The position numbers and the translations under genes are program-made. From contig JARLGW010000012.1 of assembly GCA_031292565.1 (NCBI GenBank), positions 372,001 to 436,000 of the forward strand: DNA of 64,000 bases, written 5' to 3'. The notes under the pieces were generated by a model. That model was given only the letters and a program-made list of their open reading frames with translations. It searched no databases and had not been told where the DNA came from. Within the stretch, counting starts at the first letter, position 1. Each line of letters opens with the position of its first letter. This DNA comes from Paludibacteraceae bacterium. Lineage in GTDB: Bacteria; Bacteroidota; Bacteroidia; Bacteroidales; Paludibacteraceae. This document shows positions 53,174 to 63,087 of this stretch, one piece after another.

Positions 53174-54718
53174 ATGAAAATACTTTGGACCGATGATGAA
53201 ATCGACTTGCTTCGCCCCTATCTCATTTTCTTGGAAGAAAAAGGGTATGAGGTACTTACGGCAAACAATGGACAGGATGCTATAGATCTTTGCCGTGAAA
53301 ATAATTTCGACATTATTTTTTTGGATGAAAACATGCCGGGGCTAAGCGGATTGCAAACCCTCTCGCAAATAAAAGAGATAAATAGCGGCATCCCGGTGGT
53401 GATGATAACCAAAAACGAAGAAGAAAACATTATGGATATGGCTATCGGAAGCAAAATAGCCGATTACTTAATAAAGCCCGTCAATCCAAATCAAATTCTA
53501 CTTACGTTAAAGAAACACATCCATAAAAAAGAAATAATAACAGAACAAACCACAACAAATTACCGCTCGGAGTTCAACCAGATTGGGATGCAGATAAACG
53601 ATTGCGTTACTTATGCCGATTGGACTGTTCTATACAAGAAACTTCTATATTGGGAGTTGGAGCTTGATGCATCCAATAATGAGATGAAGGAATTGCTTCA
53701 AATGCAAAAGGTGGAGGCTAACAGCGCATTCACTAAATTTATTAAAAAAAGATATACATCATGGTTTGAAGATCCCGATTCAAAACCCATGATGAGCCCC
53801 GATTTCTTTAAGAAAAAGGTTTTCCCATTAATAGATAATGGCGAAAAGGTATTCGTTGTGGTAATAGATAACTTTCGCTACGACCAATGGATGGCCATTA
53901 AGGAGTTGCTAAACGAATATTATATTTTTACCGAAGAAGAATCTTATTACAGCATTTTGCCCACAGCCACTCAATATGCCCGCAATGCTATTTTTAGTGG
54001 ACTTATGCCCCTTCAAATCCAGCAAATGTATCCCAACTTATGGGTGGATGAAGAAGCAGAAGAGGGCAAAAACATGCACGAAGAAGCCCTTATGCAAACA
54101 CAGCTTGATAGGTTTCGTAAAAAATACACGTTCTCTTATCATAAAATAAACGACTCTCAATCAGGCGAAAAGCTTATTGAGAAGATTCCTACACTGATAA
54201 ACAATACGTTCAACGTGTGTGTGCTCAATTTCATAGATATGCTTTCGCATGCAAAAACCGAATCGAAAATGATGCGAGAGTTGGTTCAGGATGAGTCCGC
54301 CTATCGTTCATTAACCCTCTCGTGGTTCAAGCACTCCTCCACGTTGGATTTATTTCGGGTTTTATCTGAAAACAAAATCAAAGTGATACTCACCACCGAT
54401 CATGGCACTATAAAGGTAGATAACCCCATAAAAGTGGTGGGCGATAAGGGCACGAATGTAAATTTAAGATACAAGGTGGGTAAAAACCTGGGATATAATA
54501 AAAAAGAGGTGTTTGAAATAGCACAAGCCGCCAAGGTGGGGTTGCCAAATCCGAATTTAAGCTCGGTTTACATTTTCGCCTCGAACGACGATTTCTTTGC
54601 ATATCCCAATAACTATAACCATTACGTAAGTTATTACAAGAATACATTTCAGCACGGCGGCATTTCATTGGAGGAAATGATCATCCCGTGCGTTGTTATG
54701 GAACCAAAAGAATCTTAG
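53174..54718 (+). CDS. porX: T9SS response regulator PorX (receiver plus PglZ domain)
   Basis: A 514-residue protein with an N-terminal receiver (LWTDDEIDLL, phospho-acceptor D51 in IIFLDENMPG, Lys in DYLIKPVNP) and a C-terminal PglZ/alkaline-phosphatase-like domain (VVIDNFRYDQW and ILTTDHGTIK with metal-binding residues). PorX works with the kinase PorY and the sigma factor SigP to control T9SS genes in Porphyromonas. The PglZ domain has been described as a phosphodiesterase. No porY is in this window. Its stop codon overlaps that of the convergent cdaA. Confidence 0.93.
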   Translation: MKILWTDDEIDLLRPYLIFLEEKGYEVLTANNGQDAIDLCRENNFDIIFLDENMPGLSGLQTLSQIKEINSGIPVVMITKNEEENIMDMAIGSKIADYLIKPVNPNQILLTLKKHIHKKEIITEQTTTNYRSEFNQIGMQINDCVTYADWTVLYKKLLYWELELDASNNEMKELLQMQKVEANSAFTKFIKKRYTSWFEDPDSKPMMSPDFFKKKVFPLIDNGEKVFVVVIDNFRYDQWMAIKELLNEYYIFTEEESYYSILPTATQYARNAIFSGLMPLQIQQMYPNLWVDEEAEEGKNMHEEALMQTQLDRFRKKYTFSYHKINDSQSGEKLIEKIPTLINNTFNVCVLNFIDMLSHAKTESKMMRELVQDESAYRSLTLSWFKHSSTLDLFRVLSENKIKVILTTDHGTIKVDNPIKVVGDKGTNVNLRYKVGKNLGYNKKEVFEIAQAAKVGLPNPNLSSVYIFASNDDFFAYPNNYNHYVSYYKNTFQHGGISLEEMIIPCVVMEPKES

Positions 54719-55491
54719 TTTTCAAAATGTTCTTTGGAAAGTAACCGTTCCAGTTGTTCGGCGGAAACGTCAACCGTAAGTCGTCCATTTTGGGCAATAG
54801 AAATACGTCCCGTTTCTTCCGACACAACAATGGCAGTAGCGTCAGTTCTTTCAGTTACTCCCAGCGCGGCTCTATGTCTTAGTCCTAGTCGTTTGGATAT
54901 ATTCTGGTTTTGCGAAACAGGTAAGATGCATCCCACGGCCATGATCTTTTTATCCGAAATAATCATGGCACCATCGTGCAACGGACTGTTTTTGAAAAAT
55001 AAATTTTCAATCAGGCGGGAGTTAATGTTCGCTTTAACAACTTCGCCCGTTGTGAAAAAATCGCTCAGCGTTGCGTTTTTTTCAATAACAATAAGAGCCC
55101 CGCATTTATTTCTTGACATATTACGGCAGGCAAGAACCAATTGCATGATGGCAAAATTTTCCAATTCGGGCATGATTCCCGATTTTCTGTAGACCCATTT
55201 TATAAATCGCCAGTTCTGTTTGCTTCCTACTAAGGAAAAGAATCGTCTGATTTCGTTTTGGAAAATAACAATTAAAGCAATAACTCCGACACTCATTATT
55301 TTGTCGAAGATAGCACCCAGTAATTCCATTTTCAAAACGAAAGAGATAATAAACCAGCAGATAACAAACGCTATTATTCCGAAGAAAATATTGACGGCAT
55401 TGGTTCCTTTTAGCAATAAAAAAGTTTGGTACATTAAAAATGTTACCAATAAAATATCAATAATGTCTTTTAGACCGAATTCAAGTCCCAT
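54715..55491 (-). CDS. cdaA: Diadenylate cyclase
   Basis: This membrane enzyme makes c-di-AMP from two ATP. The 258 residues have three N-terminal membrane helices (FLMYQTFLLLKGTNAVNIFFGIIAFVICW and following), then the DAC domain with the hallmark DGA (NSPLHDGAMIIS) and RHR (GLRHRAALGVTERTDAT) motifs. This is the CdaA type. The folP gene that often accompanies it in Bacteroidota is not present here. It converges on porX, with overlapping stop codons (CTTAG). Confidence 0.95.
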   Translation of the reverse strand: MGLEFGLKDIIDILLVTFLMYQTFLLLKGTNAVNIFFGIIAFVICWFIISFVLKMELLGAIFDKIMSVGVIALIVIFQNEIRRFFSLVGSKQNWRFIKWVYRKSGIMPELENFAIMQLVLACRNMSRNKCGALIVIEKNATLSDFFTTGEVVKANINSRLIENLFFKNSPLHDGAMIISDKKIMAVGCILPVSQNQNISKRLGLRHRAALGVTERTDATAIVVSEETGRISIAQNGRLTVDVSAEQLERLLSKEHFEN

Positions 55492-55811
55492 ATATATTAT
55501 GTCTGTTAAAGTGACGGATTTTTTATAAAGAAAAGAAATTGGTTCGATAAATTCAACGTAAAGATAAATAAATCACCGTTTAAATATTCTTTTTTAATTT
55601 TTCAAAAGATTTATTTACTAATGTAAAAAAGGGTTTTGTAAAAAAAATGATAAAAAAGGCATCTTTTTTTTTACAAAAATAGAAAATTATATACCTTTAT
55701 GCCCTCAAAAGAAGAGGTAAAGATATTTTTTTAAAGAAAATTTATTTAACAAGACAATAACATTTGATATATTCAGTTATATTTGTATCGAATTAAACAG
55801 CCATTATTGCT
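55492..55811. promoter_or_regulatory. cdaA-gldJ divergent intergenic region
   Basis: Strongly AT-rich and without a gene. It contains a long imperfect AT stem (55634-55678; TTTTGTAAAAAAAATGAT / ATCTTTTTTTTTACAAAA) and a TATATTTG box (55778-55785) that fits the promoter of the GldJ-type gene, with a leader of about 20 bases. Confidence 0.5.
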
Positions 55812-57362
55812 ATGAAACTTAATCTAATTTCTAAAACAGCAGTCTTTTTTTCCTTATTATTAGCGGTATCATCGTGTGGGAAAAAAGAAGTCTCAAATGT
55901 TACCGGGTGGGCGTATAATGACAAGAAAACTGGTGGTTTCGAAGTAAACTCCAACTACCAACAACAAACACCTCCAGGTATGGTATTTATTGAAGGTGGA
56001 ACTTTCACTATGGGTCGTACTCAGGAAGACATTCCCGGCGATTGGAATAACGTGCCTCGTCGTGTAACGGTAACTTCTTTCTACATGGATCAATGTGAAG
56101 TTAGTAACCTTAACTGGAACGAATATCTGCACTGGATGAGATTAGTTATGCACAACTATCCAGAGTTGATTAAAAAAGCAACCCCTGATACATTAGTTTG
56201 GCGTAGCGAGTTGGCATACAACGAACCTTATGTTGAATATTATTTCACTCATGTGGCTTATAACAATTATCCTGTTGTAGGTGTTAGTTGGGAACAAGCA
56301 AGTGACTTCTGCGTTTGGCGTACCGACCGTGTGAACGAGTTAGTCATGGCTCAAAACGGACTTATCACGATGCCCGATTTTGAAGGAATGAAAGACAACG
56401 AAGACGGTGAAGAAATTAAAAACAACATGGTGTTCAACACCAAGAAATATATGTTGAGTTCTGAATATAACCCAGAAGAAGGAAAACATCCAAAACAAAA
56501 TCTTTTCGGTGAAAACAGAAAAACAAATATGTCCGACGGGCTACTATTTCCAGAATACAGACTCCCAACAGAAGCAGAATGGGAATATGCAGCTTATGGC
56601 GTTGTAGCTAAAGAAGGCGAAGAAAACTCAGGAGAAAAGAGATCATTCCCTTGGCCGGGACACCAAATGCGTAACCCACAAAAAGCATTCAGAGGCCAAA
56701 TGCAAGCTAACTACGTTAGAGGCCGAGGTGATATGATGGGTATGGGTGGTAAGTTAAATGATGGTGCAACTATTACCAATACAGTAACATCTTATTGGCC
56801 AAATGACTTTGGTTTATATAATATGGCTGGAAACGTTAACGAATGGGTAATGGATGTTTACCGTGCACTTTCAAGCGAACAAGTAGAAGAATACAACTCA
56901 TTCCGTGGTAACGAATATAAAGCACCAGTATTTAACGAAAATACACAAGAAGGCAAAAAAGTAATGGTTCCTGTTATCGACAGCCTTGGTCGTGTAAAAT
57001 TTGTTATCCCTGTAGAAAAATCAGATTCAACAATGGGCAAGTTTGTTAAATACGATGTAAGAAACTACGGTGATGGTGATGCTCGCTCAGGAAAAAATCC
57101 TGACAATTGGAAAACCCCAATGGATCCAGATGCTTCATCTCGTCAGATGTATGATCCAGATGCAACAGCCGATGGCTTGTTATCATCTAAGATTACAAAC
57201 AAAACAAGAGTTTACAAAGGTGGATCTTGGAAAGACCGTGCATTTTGGTTGAACCCATCAACACGTAGATACCTTGAACAAACCAAATCTACCAGCGACA
57301 TTGGCTTCCGTTGTGCAATGAGTAGAGTTGGTGGTCAATCAGCAAACGATGGAAAAAAGTAA
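55812..57362 (+). CDS. gldJ: T9SS/gliding lipoprotein of the GldJ/GldK (SUMF1-like) family
   Basis: A 516-residue lipoprotein (lipobox LLAVSSC) with a formylglycine-generating-enzyme-like fold: GMVFIEGGTFTMGRTQEDI, FYMDQCEVSNLNWNEYLHWM, RLPTEAEWEYAA, NMAGNVNEWVMDVYR and YKGGSWKDRAFWLNPSTRRY...IGFRCAM. GldK forms the T9SS ring with GldN; GldJ is its paralogue. No gldLMN follow; asnS follows instead, after a strong terminator. That isolation and the QEDI/VRNYGDGD segments favour GldJ, though GldK is not excluded. Confidence 0.78.
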   Translation: MKLNLISKTAVFFSLLLAVSSCGKKEVSNVTGWAYNDKKTGGFEVNSNYQQQTPPGMVFIEGGTFTMGRTQEDIPGDWNNVPRRVTVTSFYMDQCEVSNLNWNEYLHWMRLVMHNYPELIKKATPDTLVWRSELAYNEPYVEYYFTHVAYNNYPVVGVSWEQASDFCVWRTDRVNELVMAQNGLITMPDFEGMKDNEDGEEIKNNMVFNTKKYMLSSEYNPEEGKHPKQNLFGENRKTNMSDGLLFPEYRLPTEAEWEYAAYGVVAKEGEENSGEKRSFPWPGHQMRNPQKAFRGQMQANYVRGRGDMMGMGGKLNDGATITNTVTSYWPNDFGLYNMAGNVNEWVMDVYRALSSEQVEEYNSFRGNEYKAPVFNENTQEGKKVMVPVIDSLGRVKFVIPVEKSDSTMGKFVKYDVRNYGDGDARSGKNPDNWKTPMDPDASSRQMYDPDATADGLLSSKITNKTRVYKGGSWKDRAFWLNPSTRRYLEQTKSTSDIGFRCAMSRVGGQSANDGKK

Positions 57363-57383
57363 CAAATAACGTAAATATAAATG

Positions 57384-57417
57384 AAGCACTTGTCAGTTGT
57401 TGGCAAGTGCTTTTTTT
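57384..57417 (+). terminator. Terminator of the GldJ-type gene
   Basis: AAGCACTTGTC / GGCAAGTGCTT hairpin followed by seven T. Confidence 0.9.
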
Positions 57418-57470
57418 CTATAAACCTTGATAGCTTTTTTAGAATTTTTATTAATCATTGATGTAAGAGT

Positions 57471-58877
57471 ATGGAACAAATCAAAAGAACAAAAATTGTT
57501 GATTTATTAAAACTTGATCCCGCTGGAGAGATTGTTAATGTTAAAGGATGGGTACGTTCTAAAAGAGGAAATAAAAATGTAAGTTTCATTGCATTAAATG
57601 ATGGTTCTACAATAAAAAATATCCAAATTGTAGTTGATTCCGCTTCTTTTGATGAGAGTGTATTGAAACCTATAACAACCGGAGCTTGTATTAGTGTGAA
57701 TGGAGCGTTAGTGGCTTCGCAAGGACAAGGGCAAACAATGGAAATAAATGCTTCAGAAATACAACTTTATGGTGAAGCCGATCCTAATGTGTATCCTTTG
57801 CAGAAGAAAGGTCATTCGTTGGAGTTCTTGCGCGAAATAGCACATCTTCGACCACGAACTAATACCTTTAGTGCCGTGTTGAGAGTAAGGCATGCAATGG
57901 CTTATGCCATACATAAATATTTTAATGATAGAGGTTTTTTCTACCTGCATACCCCTATTGTTACTGCTTCCGATTGTGAAGGAGCCGGAGAAATGTTTCA
58001 AGTCACTACACTTGATTTGAATGCTATTCCGAAAACGACTGAAGGTGGAGTGGACTTTGCAAATGATTTTTTCGGGAAAGCTACCAGCCTTACCGTTTCA
58101 GGTCAGCTTGAGGGAGAACTTGGAGCTATGGCTTTAGGTGCCATTTATACATTCGGGCCAACTTTTAGGGCAGAGAATTCCAACACACCAAGGCATTTGG
58201 CTGAATTTTGGATGATTGAGCCGGAGGTTGCTTTTAACGAGATTGTAGAGAACATGGATTTGGCTGAAGATTTCTTGAAATATCTGATTCAATACGCGTT
58301 GGATAACTGTCAGGATGATTTAGCCTTCTTGAATGAAATGTGGGACAAAGAATTGTTGGAACGGCTAGATTTTGTAGTTAAAAATAAATTCATCAGGTTG
58401 CCTTATACCGAAGGAATTAAAATTTTGGAAGAGGCTATTGCTGGTGGACACAAATTTGAGTTCCCTGTATCCTGGGGTATTGATTTGCAGTCGGAACATG
58501 AACGTTATTTAGTGGAGAAACATTTTAAATGTCCGGTAATTTTAACTGATTATCCGAAGGAAATTAAAGCGTTTTACATGAAGCAAAATGATGATGGTAA
58601 GACCGTTAGAGCAATGGACGTGCTATTTCCTAAAATAGGTGAGATTATTGGAGGTTCGCAAAGGGAAGAGGATTACGATAAATTGAAAACGAGAATAGAA
58701 GAAATGGGCATCCCGATGAAAGATATGTGGTGGTACTTAGATACCCGACGTTTTGGGTCAGCTCCACATTCCGGCTTTGGATTAGGGTTTGAACGGTTAC
58801 TTCTATTTGTTACCGGGATGGGTAATATCAGAGATGTAATTCCGTTTCCTAGAACGCCGAACAATGCAGAATATTAA
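57471..58877 (+). CDS. asnS: Asparagine--tRNA ligase
   Basis: This class II synthetase charges tRNA-Asn. The 468 residues have an N-terminal OB fold ([25 protein letters not shown]) and the catalytic core with FTHLHTP-like [45 protein letters not shown], and motif 3 [29 protein letters not shown]. The RAENS-N rather than RAEDS sequence supports Asn over Asp. It has its own terminator. Confidence 0.97.
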   Translation: MEQIKRTKIVDLLKLDPAGEIVNVKGWVRSKRGNKNVSFIALNDGSTIKNIQIVVDSASFDESVLKPITTGACISVNGALVASQGQGQTMEINASEIQLYGEADPNVYPLQKKGHSLEFLREIAHLRPRTNTFSAVLRVRHAMAYAIHKYFNDRGFFYLHTPIVTASDCEGAGEMFQVTTLDLNAIPKTTEGGVDFANDFFGKATSLTVSGQLEGELGAMALGAIYTFGPTFRAENSNTPRHLAEFWMIEPEVAFNEIVENMDLAEDFLKYLIQYALDNCQDDLAFLNEMWDKELLERLDFVVKNKFIRLPYTEGIKILEEAIAGGHKFEFPVSWGIDLQSEHERYLVEKHFKCPVILTDYPKEIKAFYMKQNDDGKTVRAMDVLFPKIGEIIGGSQREEDYDKLKTRIEEMGIPMKDMWWYLDTRRFGSAPHSGFGLGFERLLLFVTGMGNIRDVIPFPRTPNNAEY

Positions 58878-58881
58878 AACT

Positions 58882-58912
58882 AAAGCCTCAATAATTATAT
58901 TGAGGCTTTTTT
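58882..58912 (+). terminator. Terminator of asnS
   Basis: AAAGCCTCAAT / ATTGAGGCTTT hairpin with an AATTAT loop and six T. Confidence 0.9.
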
Positions 58913-58984
58913 ATGTGTACAAAATGTATATTTATGCAAAATAGATTTATATATAGCATGTATTTGTAAAAATATGCAATACCT

Positions 58985-59015
58985 ATTGCATAAACGGTAA
59001 TTTTTATTAATTTTG
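58985..59015 (+). promoter_or_regulatory. Promoter of korAB
   Basis: ATTG, a 19-base spacer, then TAATTTTG: near consensus. The predicted start lies about ten bases before the korA ATG. Confidence 0.6.
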
Positions 59016-59031
59016 TGCTCGCAAAAACAAA

Positions 59032-60897
59032 ATGGATATGATTGATACGAATAAGATTGAAGAGAGAGAGCATGTGGTTGTAAAGTTTTCCGGTGATTCC
59101 GGTGATGGGATGCAATTAACGGGGACTCTTTTCTCAAATTTGTCGGCTATATTAGGGAACGAGATATCTACTTTTCCCGATTATCCTTCTGAAATAAGAG
59201 CTCCACAAGGAACGTTGGGTGGAGTGTCTGGTTTTCAAGTGCATGTAGGATCAAGTAGAGTGTACACTCCCGGTGATGATGCCGATGTTATGGTGGTAAT
59301 GAATCCGGCGGCTTTAAAGGTTAATGCAAAAGGAATAAAAAAAGGTGGGATAATTATTTTTGATGTTGATTCATTCCAACCTTCGGACATCCAAAAGGCT
59401 GGTTTTACCACTGAGAATCCATTTAAAGAACTTAAGCTTTCGGAAACGATACAATTAGTGCCAACGCCGTTAACGTCTATGACCAAGGCTAGTTTGGAAG
59501 GTTTTGGTTTAGATTTTAAAGCGGTTCTTCGTAGTAAGAATATGTTTGCTTTAGGGTTAATTTGTTTTTTGTTCGACAGATCCGTCGATCAGGCAATTCA
59601 TTTTCTTGAAGAGAAATTCAAGAAAAAGGAAACCATTTTGAAGGCTAACGTTAAGGTGCTTGTTGACGGATACAATTATGCACAGAATATAGATGCTTCG
59701 ATTGCTAAATTTCAGGTTAAGAAATCACATAGCATTGAAAAAGGAAAATATACCATTATAAGTGGTAACAAATCTGCCGCATGGGGATTGATTGCCGCTT
59801 CTCAAAAATCGGAATTACCCTTGTTTTTAGGTAGTTACCCTATTACTCCAGCCACGGATATTTTACACGAACTGGCCTTGAGAAAAGATTTGGGCGTGAT
59901 AACACTTCAAGCGGAGGACGAAATTGCCGGTGTATGTACTGCTATTGGTGCTTCTTTTGCCGGTAATTTGGCTGCAACATGTACTTCCGGCCCCGGTTTG
60001 GCATTAAAATCAGAAGCTATCGGGCTTGCCGTTATGGCTGAACTGCCATTGGTGGTTATAGATGTTATGCGTAGTGGTCCATCTACCGGGATGCCAACCA
60101 AAACAGAGCAAACCGATTTGTTGCAAGCTCTTTATGGCCGAAATGGTGAGAGTCCTGCCGTTGTTATGGCTGCCAGCACACCCGATAATTGTTTTCAATA
60201 TGCATATATGGCTTGTAAGATTGCGTTGGAACACATGACTCCTGTTATTTTGCTTTCGGATGCTTTTATCGGAAATGGATCTTCTTTATGGAAGTTGCCT
60301 AAGCTGGCCGAGCTGCCCGAAATAAAACCAAACTATGTGAAACCTGAAATGAAGGGTGAAGCAAAAGTTACTACCCGCGACGAGATTTCAAAGGTTCGTT
60401 ATTGGTCGGTTCCGGGCATGGAGGGTTTTGCTCATCGCAACGGCGGCCTTGAAAAAGAATATGTGAAAGGTGGTATTGCTACTGACCCGAAGAACCATCA
60501 AAAAATGGTGGATGCCAGACAAGCAAAAGTGAACAACATCGCCAATTATATTCCAGACGTGAAGGTGGAAGGTGCCGTGGATGCTGATTTGTTAGTAATA
60601 GGCTGGGGTGGAACTCACGGACACTTGATTTCGGCTATCAATTCTTTGAAAAAGGAGGGAAAAAAAGTGGCTTTGGCTCATTTTAATTATATCAATCCGC
60701 TTCCTAAAAACACGGAAGAGGTTATTAGAAAATATAAGAAGGTAATTGTTTGTGAACTTAACAATGGGCAATTTGCATCTTTTCTTCGTTCAAAGGTTAC
60801 GGGTGTTGACTTTGAGCAATATAGTAAAGTGGAAGGCCAACCTTTTACGGTGTTAGAACTAAAAGAACGATTTAATAAAATTTTGGAGGCTTTATAG
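59032..60897 (+). CDS. korA: 2-oxoglutarate:ferredoxin oxidoreductase, alpha (gamma-alpha fused) subunit
   Basis: With KorB this enzyme oxidises 2-oxoglutarate to succinyl-CoA, or runs in reverse, using ferredoxin. In this 621-residue chain the gamma domain comes first (VVKFSGDSGDGMQLTGTLFSNLSAILGNEISTFPDYPSEIRAPQGT) and the alpha part begins near residue 245 (GNKSAAWGLIAASQKSELPLFLGSYPITPATDILHEL). The catalytic-region segment VIDVMRSGPSTGMPTKTEQTDL is intact. korB starts two bases after its stop. Confidence 0.95.
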   Translation: MDMIDTNKIEEREHVVVKFSGDSGDGMQLTGTLFSNLSAILGNEISTFPDYPSEIRAPQGTLGGVSGFQVHVGSSRVYTPGDDADVMVVMNPAALKVNAKGIKKGGIIIFDVDSFQPSDIQKAGFTTENPFKELKLSETIQLVPTPLTSMTKASLEGFGLDFKAVLRSKNMFALGLICFLFDRSVDQAIHFLEEKFKKKETILKANVKVLVDGYNYAQNIDASIAKFQVKKSHSIEKGKYTIISGNKSAAWGLIAASQKSELPLFLGSYPITPATDILHELALRKDLGVITLQAEDEIAGVCTAIGASFAGNLAATCTSGPGLALKSEAIGLAVMAELPLVVIDVMRSGPSTGMPTKTEQTDLLQALYGRNGESPAVVMAASTPDNCFQYAYMACKIALEHMTPVILLSDAFIGNGSSLWKLPKLAELPEIKPNYVKPEMKGEAKVTTRDEISKVRYWSVPGMEGFAHRNGGLEKEYVKGGIATDPKNHQKMVDARQAKVNNIANYIPDVKVEGAVDADLLVIGWGGTHGHLISAINSLKKEGKKVALAHFNYINPLPKNTEEVIRKYKKVIVCELNNGQFASFLRSKVTGVDFEQYSKVEGQPFTVLELKERFNKILEAL

Positions 60898-60899
60898 TA

Positions 60900-61910
60900 A
60901 TGGCTGAATTAAAATATGTAGCAAAGGATTTTAAAAGTGATCAGTACGTGCGTTGGTGTCCCGGTTGTGGAGATCATGGTGCAATAAATTCACTTCAAAA
61001 AGCAATGGCTGAGGTTGGTGTTGCTCCTGACAAAACAGCTGTTATTTCAGGTATTGGATGTTCTTCGCGTTTACCTTATTACATGGGTACTTACGGGTTT
61101 CACACTATACATGGGCGTGGAGCAGCCGTTGCCACGGGTGTAAAAGTAGCCAATCCTGACCTTACCGTTTGGCAAATTACGGGCGATGGCGATTGTTTGG
61201 CTATTGGCGGAAATCATTTTATTCATAGCGTGCGTCGTAATATAGATTTGAACGTGCTGTTGTTTAATAATGAAATTTATGGTTTAACCAAGGGTCAATA
61301 TTCACCAACTACGGTAAAAGGTTTTGTTACAAAAAGTTCACCATTTGGCACTGTGGAACGACCATTCCGTCCGGGTGAATTAACACTTGGTGCGCGAGGT
61401 ACTTTCTTCGCTAGATGTTTGGATGTTGACATCAAAAATTCGGTGGATGCTATGGTGGCGGCTGCCAAACACAAAGGCACATCAGTGGTAGAAGTGTTGG
61501 TGAATTGTGTTATTTTCAATGACGGTGCTCATGATTGGATTGCATCGAAAGAGAACCGCTTGGAACGAACAATCCTGCTAAAACATGGAGAGCCAATGCT
61601 TTTCGGAAAAGATAACGATAAGGGTTTGGTGTTGGATGGTTTTACCTTAAAAACAATAAAACTGGGAGAGAATGGTATTACGGAGAAAGATATTTTAGTG
61701 CATGATGCTGCATGTAAAGATTATACGTTGCATAATTTGCTTGTAAATATGGAAGGCCCTGATATGCCTATTGCCATGGGCGTTATCCGTTGTGTGGACG
61801 AAGAAACGTATGATGATGCCGTTCATAATCAAATAGAACAGATTCAAGCTAAACGGAAGATAAAAACTTTTGATGAATTACTTTCCAGCTGCGAAACTTG
61901 GGAAATGTGA
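60900..61910 (+). CDS. korB: 2-oxoglutarate:ferredoxin oxidoreductase, beta subunit
   Basis: The 336-residue beta subunit binds thiamine diphosphate and an iron-sulfur cluster. Conserved features are RWCPGCGDHGAI with two cluster Cys, ISGIGCSSRLPYYM with another, and the TPP motif GDGDCLAIGGNHFIHSVRRNIDLNVLLFNNEIYGLTKGQ. No separate delta-type ferredoxin subunit gene is present, which is normal for the Kor form. A terminator follows. Confidence 0.96.
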   Translation: MAELKYVAKDFKSDQYVRWCPGCGDHGAINSLQKAMAEVGVAPDKTAVISGIGCSSRLPYYMGTYGFHTIHGRGAAVATGVKVANPDLTVWQITGDGDCLAIGGNHFIHSVRRNIDLNVLLFNNEIYGLTKGQYSPTTVKGFVTKSSPFGTVERPFRPGELTLGARGTFFARCLDVDIKNSVDAMVAAAKHKGTSVVEVLVNCVIFNDGAHDWIASKENRLERTILLKHGEPMLFGKDNDKGLVLDGFTLKTIKLGENGITEKDILVHDAACKDYTLHNLLVNMEGPDMPIAMGVIRCVDEETYDDAVHNQIEQIQAKRKIKTFDELLSSCETWEM

Positions 61911-61932
61911 TTTTGATCTGAAACAAAAATAG

Positions 61933-61975
61933 AAAAGGCTGTTCTTCACAAATGAAGACAGCCTTTCGTGTTTTT
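61933..61975 (+). terminator. Terminator of korAB
   Basis: AAAAGGCTGTTCTTCA / TGAAGACAGCCTTT hairpin (one bulge) followed by CGTGTTTTT. It overlaps the 3' end of the convergent SDR gene. Confidence 0.8.
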
Positions 61976-62741
61976 AGATATTCATTCCTCCCGAAACTTC
62001 TATTGTTTGAGCGTTAACCCAACCAGCTTCATCAGAGCAAAGAAATGCAACTACGCCCCCTATATCTTCCGGTTGACCAACTCGAGGTATGGCCGTAACA
62101 CTTTTCATATATTCTTGTGCTTGCACGTTTGTTTTCAGGCTGGCATTCCCAAAGTCGGTTGCTATGGCACCCGGAGCAATGGCATTAACCGTAATAAATC
62201 TGCTGCCTAATTCTTTTGCCAAGTATTTGGTAAGCGTTTCAATAGCACCTTTCAGTGAGGCATACACTGAGAATCCGGGTAATGTAAAACGAGCTAACCC
62301 TGACGATAGATTTATAATTCGACCTCCATCGTTGAGCAAGGGTAATGCCTTTTGTGTTAAAAAATAAACACCTTTAAAATGTATGTTTGTTAACGTGTCA
62401 AACTGTTCTTCTGTGGTTTGAGCAAAAGGAGCAGTAATGCCAATACCTGCATTGTTAATCAAAAAATCAAAGCTTTCTGTATCAAATTTGCTTTTAAGTT
62501 CAGCTTTTATTTGTGCAAAAAACGAGTCGAAGCTCTGAATGTTGCCAGTATCTAATTGAAGAGCCACGGCTGTAGCTCCTAATTTGTTAATTTCTGATAC
62601 AACGGCTTCTGCTTCCTCTTTTTTGCTGTGGTAGGTTAGTATTACATCAATATTTCTTTTCGCTAGGCTAATAGCCATGTCTTTCCCTAGTCCGCGGCTG
62701 CCGCCTGTAACCAAGGCTATTTTTCTTTTTCTCATAATCAA
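61974..62741 (-). CDS. Short-chain dehydrogenase/reductase
   Basis: A 255-residue SDR oxidoreductase of the FabG-like class. The NAD(P) motif is VTGGSRGLGKDM, then NNAGIGITAPF, the catalytic Ser in INLSSGLARFT and Tyr/Lys in YASLKGAIETLTKYLAKEL. The His or basic residue after the Gly motif suggests NADP, but this is not firm. The substrate is unknown; its position next to korAB gives no clue. It is a single gene convergent with korB. Confidence 0.93.
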   Translation of the reverse strand: MIMRKRKIALVTGGSRGLGKDMAISLAKRNIDVILTYHSKKEEAEAVVSEINKLGATAVALQLDTGNIQSFDSFFAQIKAELKSKFDTESFDFLINNAGIGITAPFAQTTEEQFDTLTNIHFKGVYFLTQKALPLLNDGGRIINLSSGLARFTLPGFSVYASLKGAIETLTKYLAKELGSRFITVNAIAPGAIATDFGNASLKTNVQAQEYMKSVTAIPRVGQPEDIGGVVAFLCSDEAGWVNAQTIEVSGGMNI

Positions 62742-63087
62742 ATTTTATTAAGTAATATTTATAATGCATTTTCAAAACAGATATTTATGTAAATGTACAA
62801 ATATTTCATTTGAAGAAAGCATTAATAGGTTAAGATATTGTGCTTTATAAAGTATTAACAATAGACCTATTTTGAGAAAGGAGTGGGGTGAGAAAACGAA
62901 AAGATTAGTTAAAGAAAATGGATATTAATTTGGCTTGAGATAATATTTAGTGCTGTAGGAGAGGAGGGCTGTTTGTTGGATAAAAGGAGATAGATGTTTA
63001 ACCGGAAAAACTACCGGGTAAAGAAATTTTTAGGAAATATTCTTTGCCTCTTGTTTTTCTAACGTATGTTGAAGATGTGATTGTTTT
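62742..63087. other. Gene-free gap between the SDR gene and the FN3-carrier-like gene
   Basis: I see no ORF of useful length on either strand, no strong hairpin and no repeat. The sequence after the short gene's stop does not restore its frame in any way I can recognise. Confidence 0.6.

Noticed and set aside
55812-57362. Formylglycine-generating enzyme (sulfatase activator)
   Set aside because: It is a lipoprotein with GldJ/GldK-specific N- and C-terminal segments and has no sulfatase neighbours.
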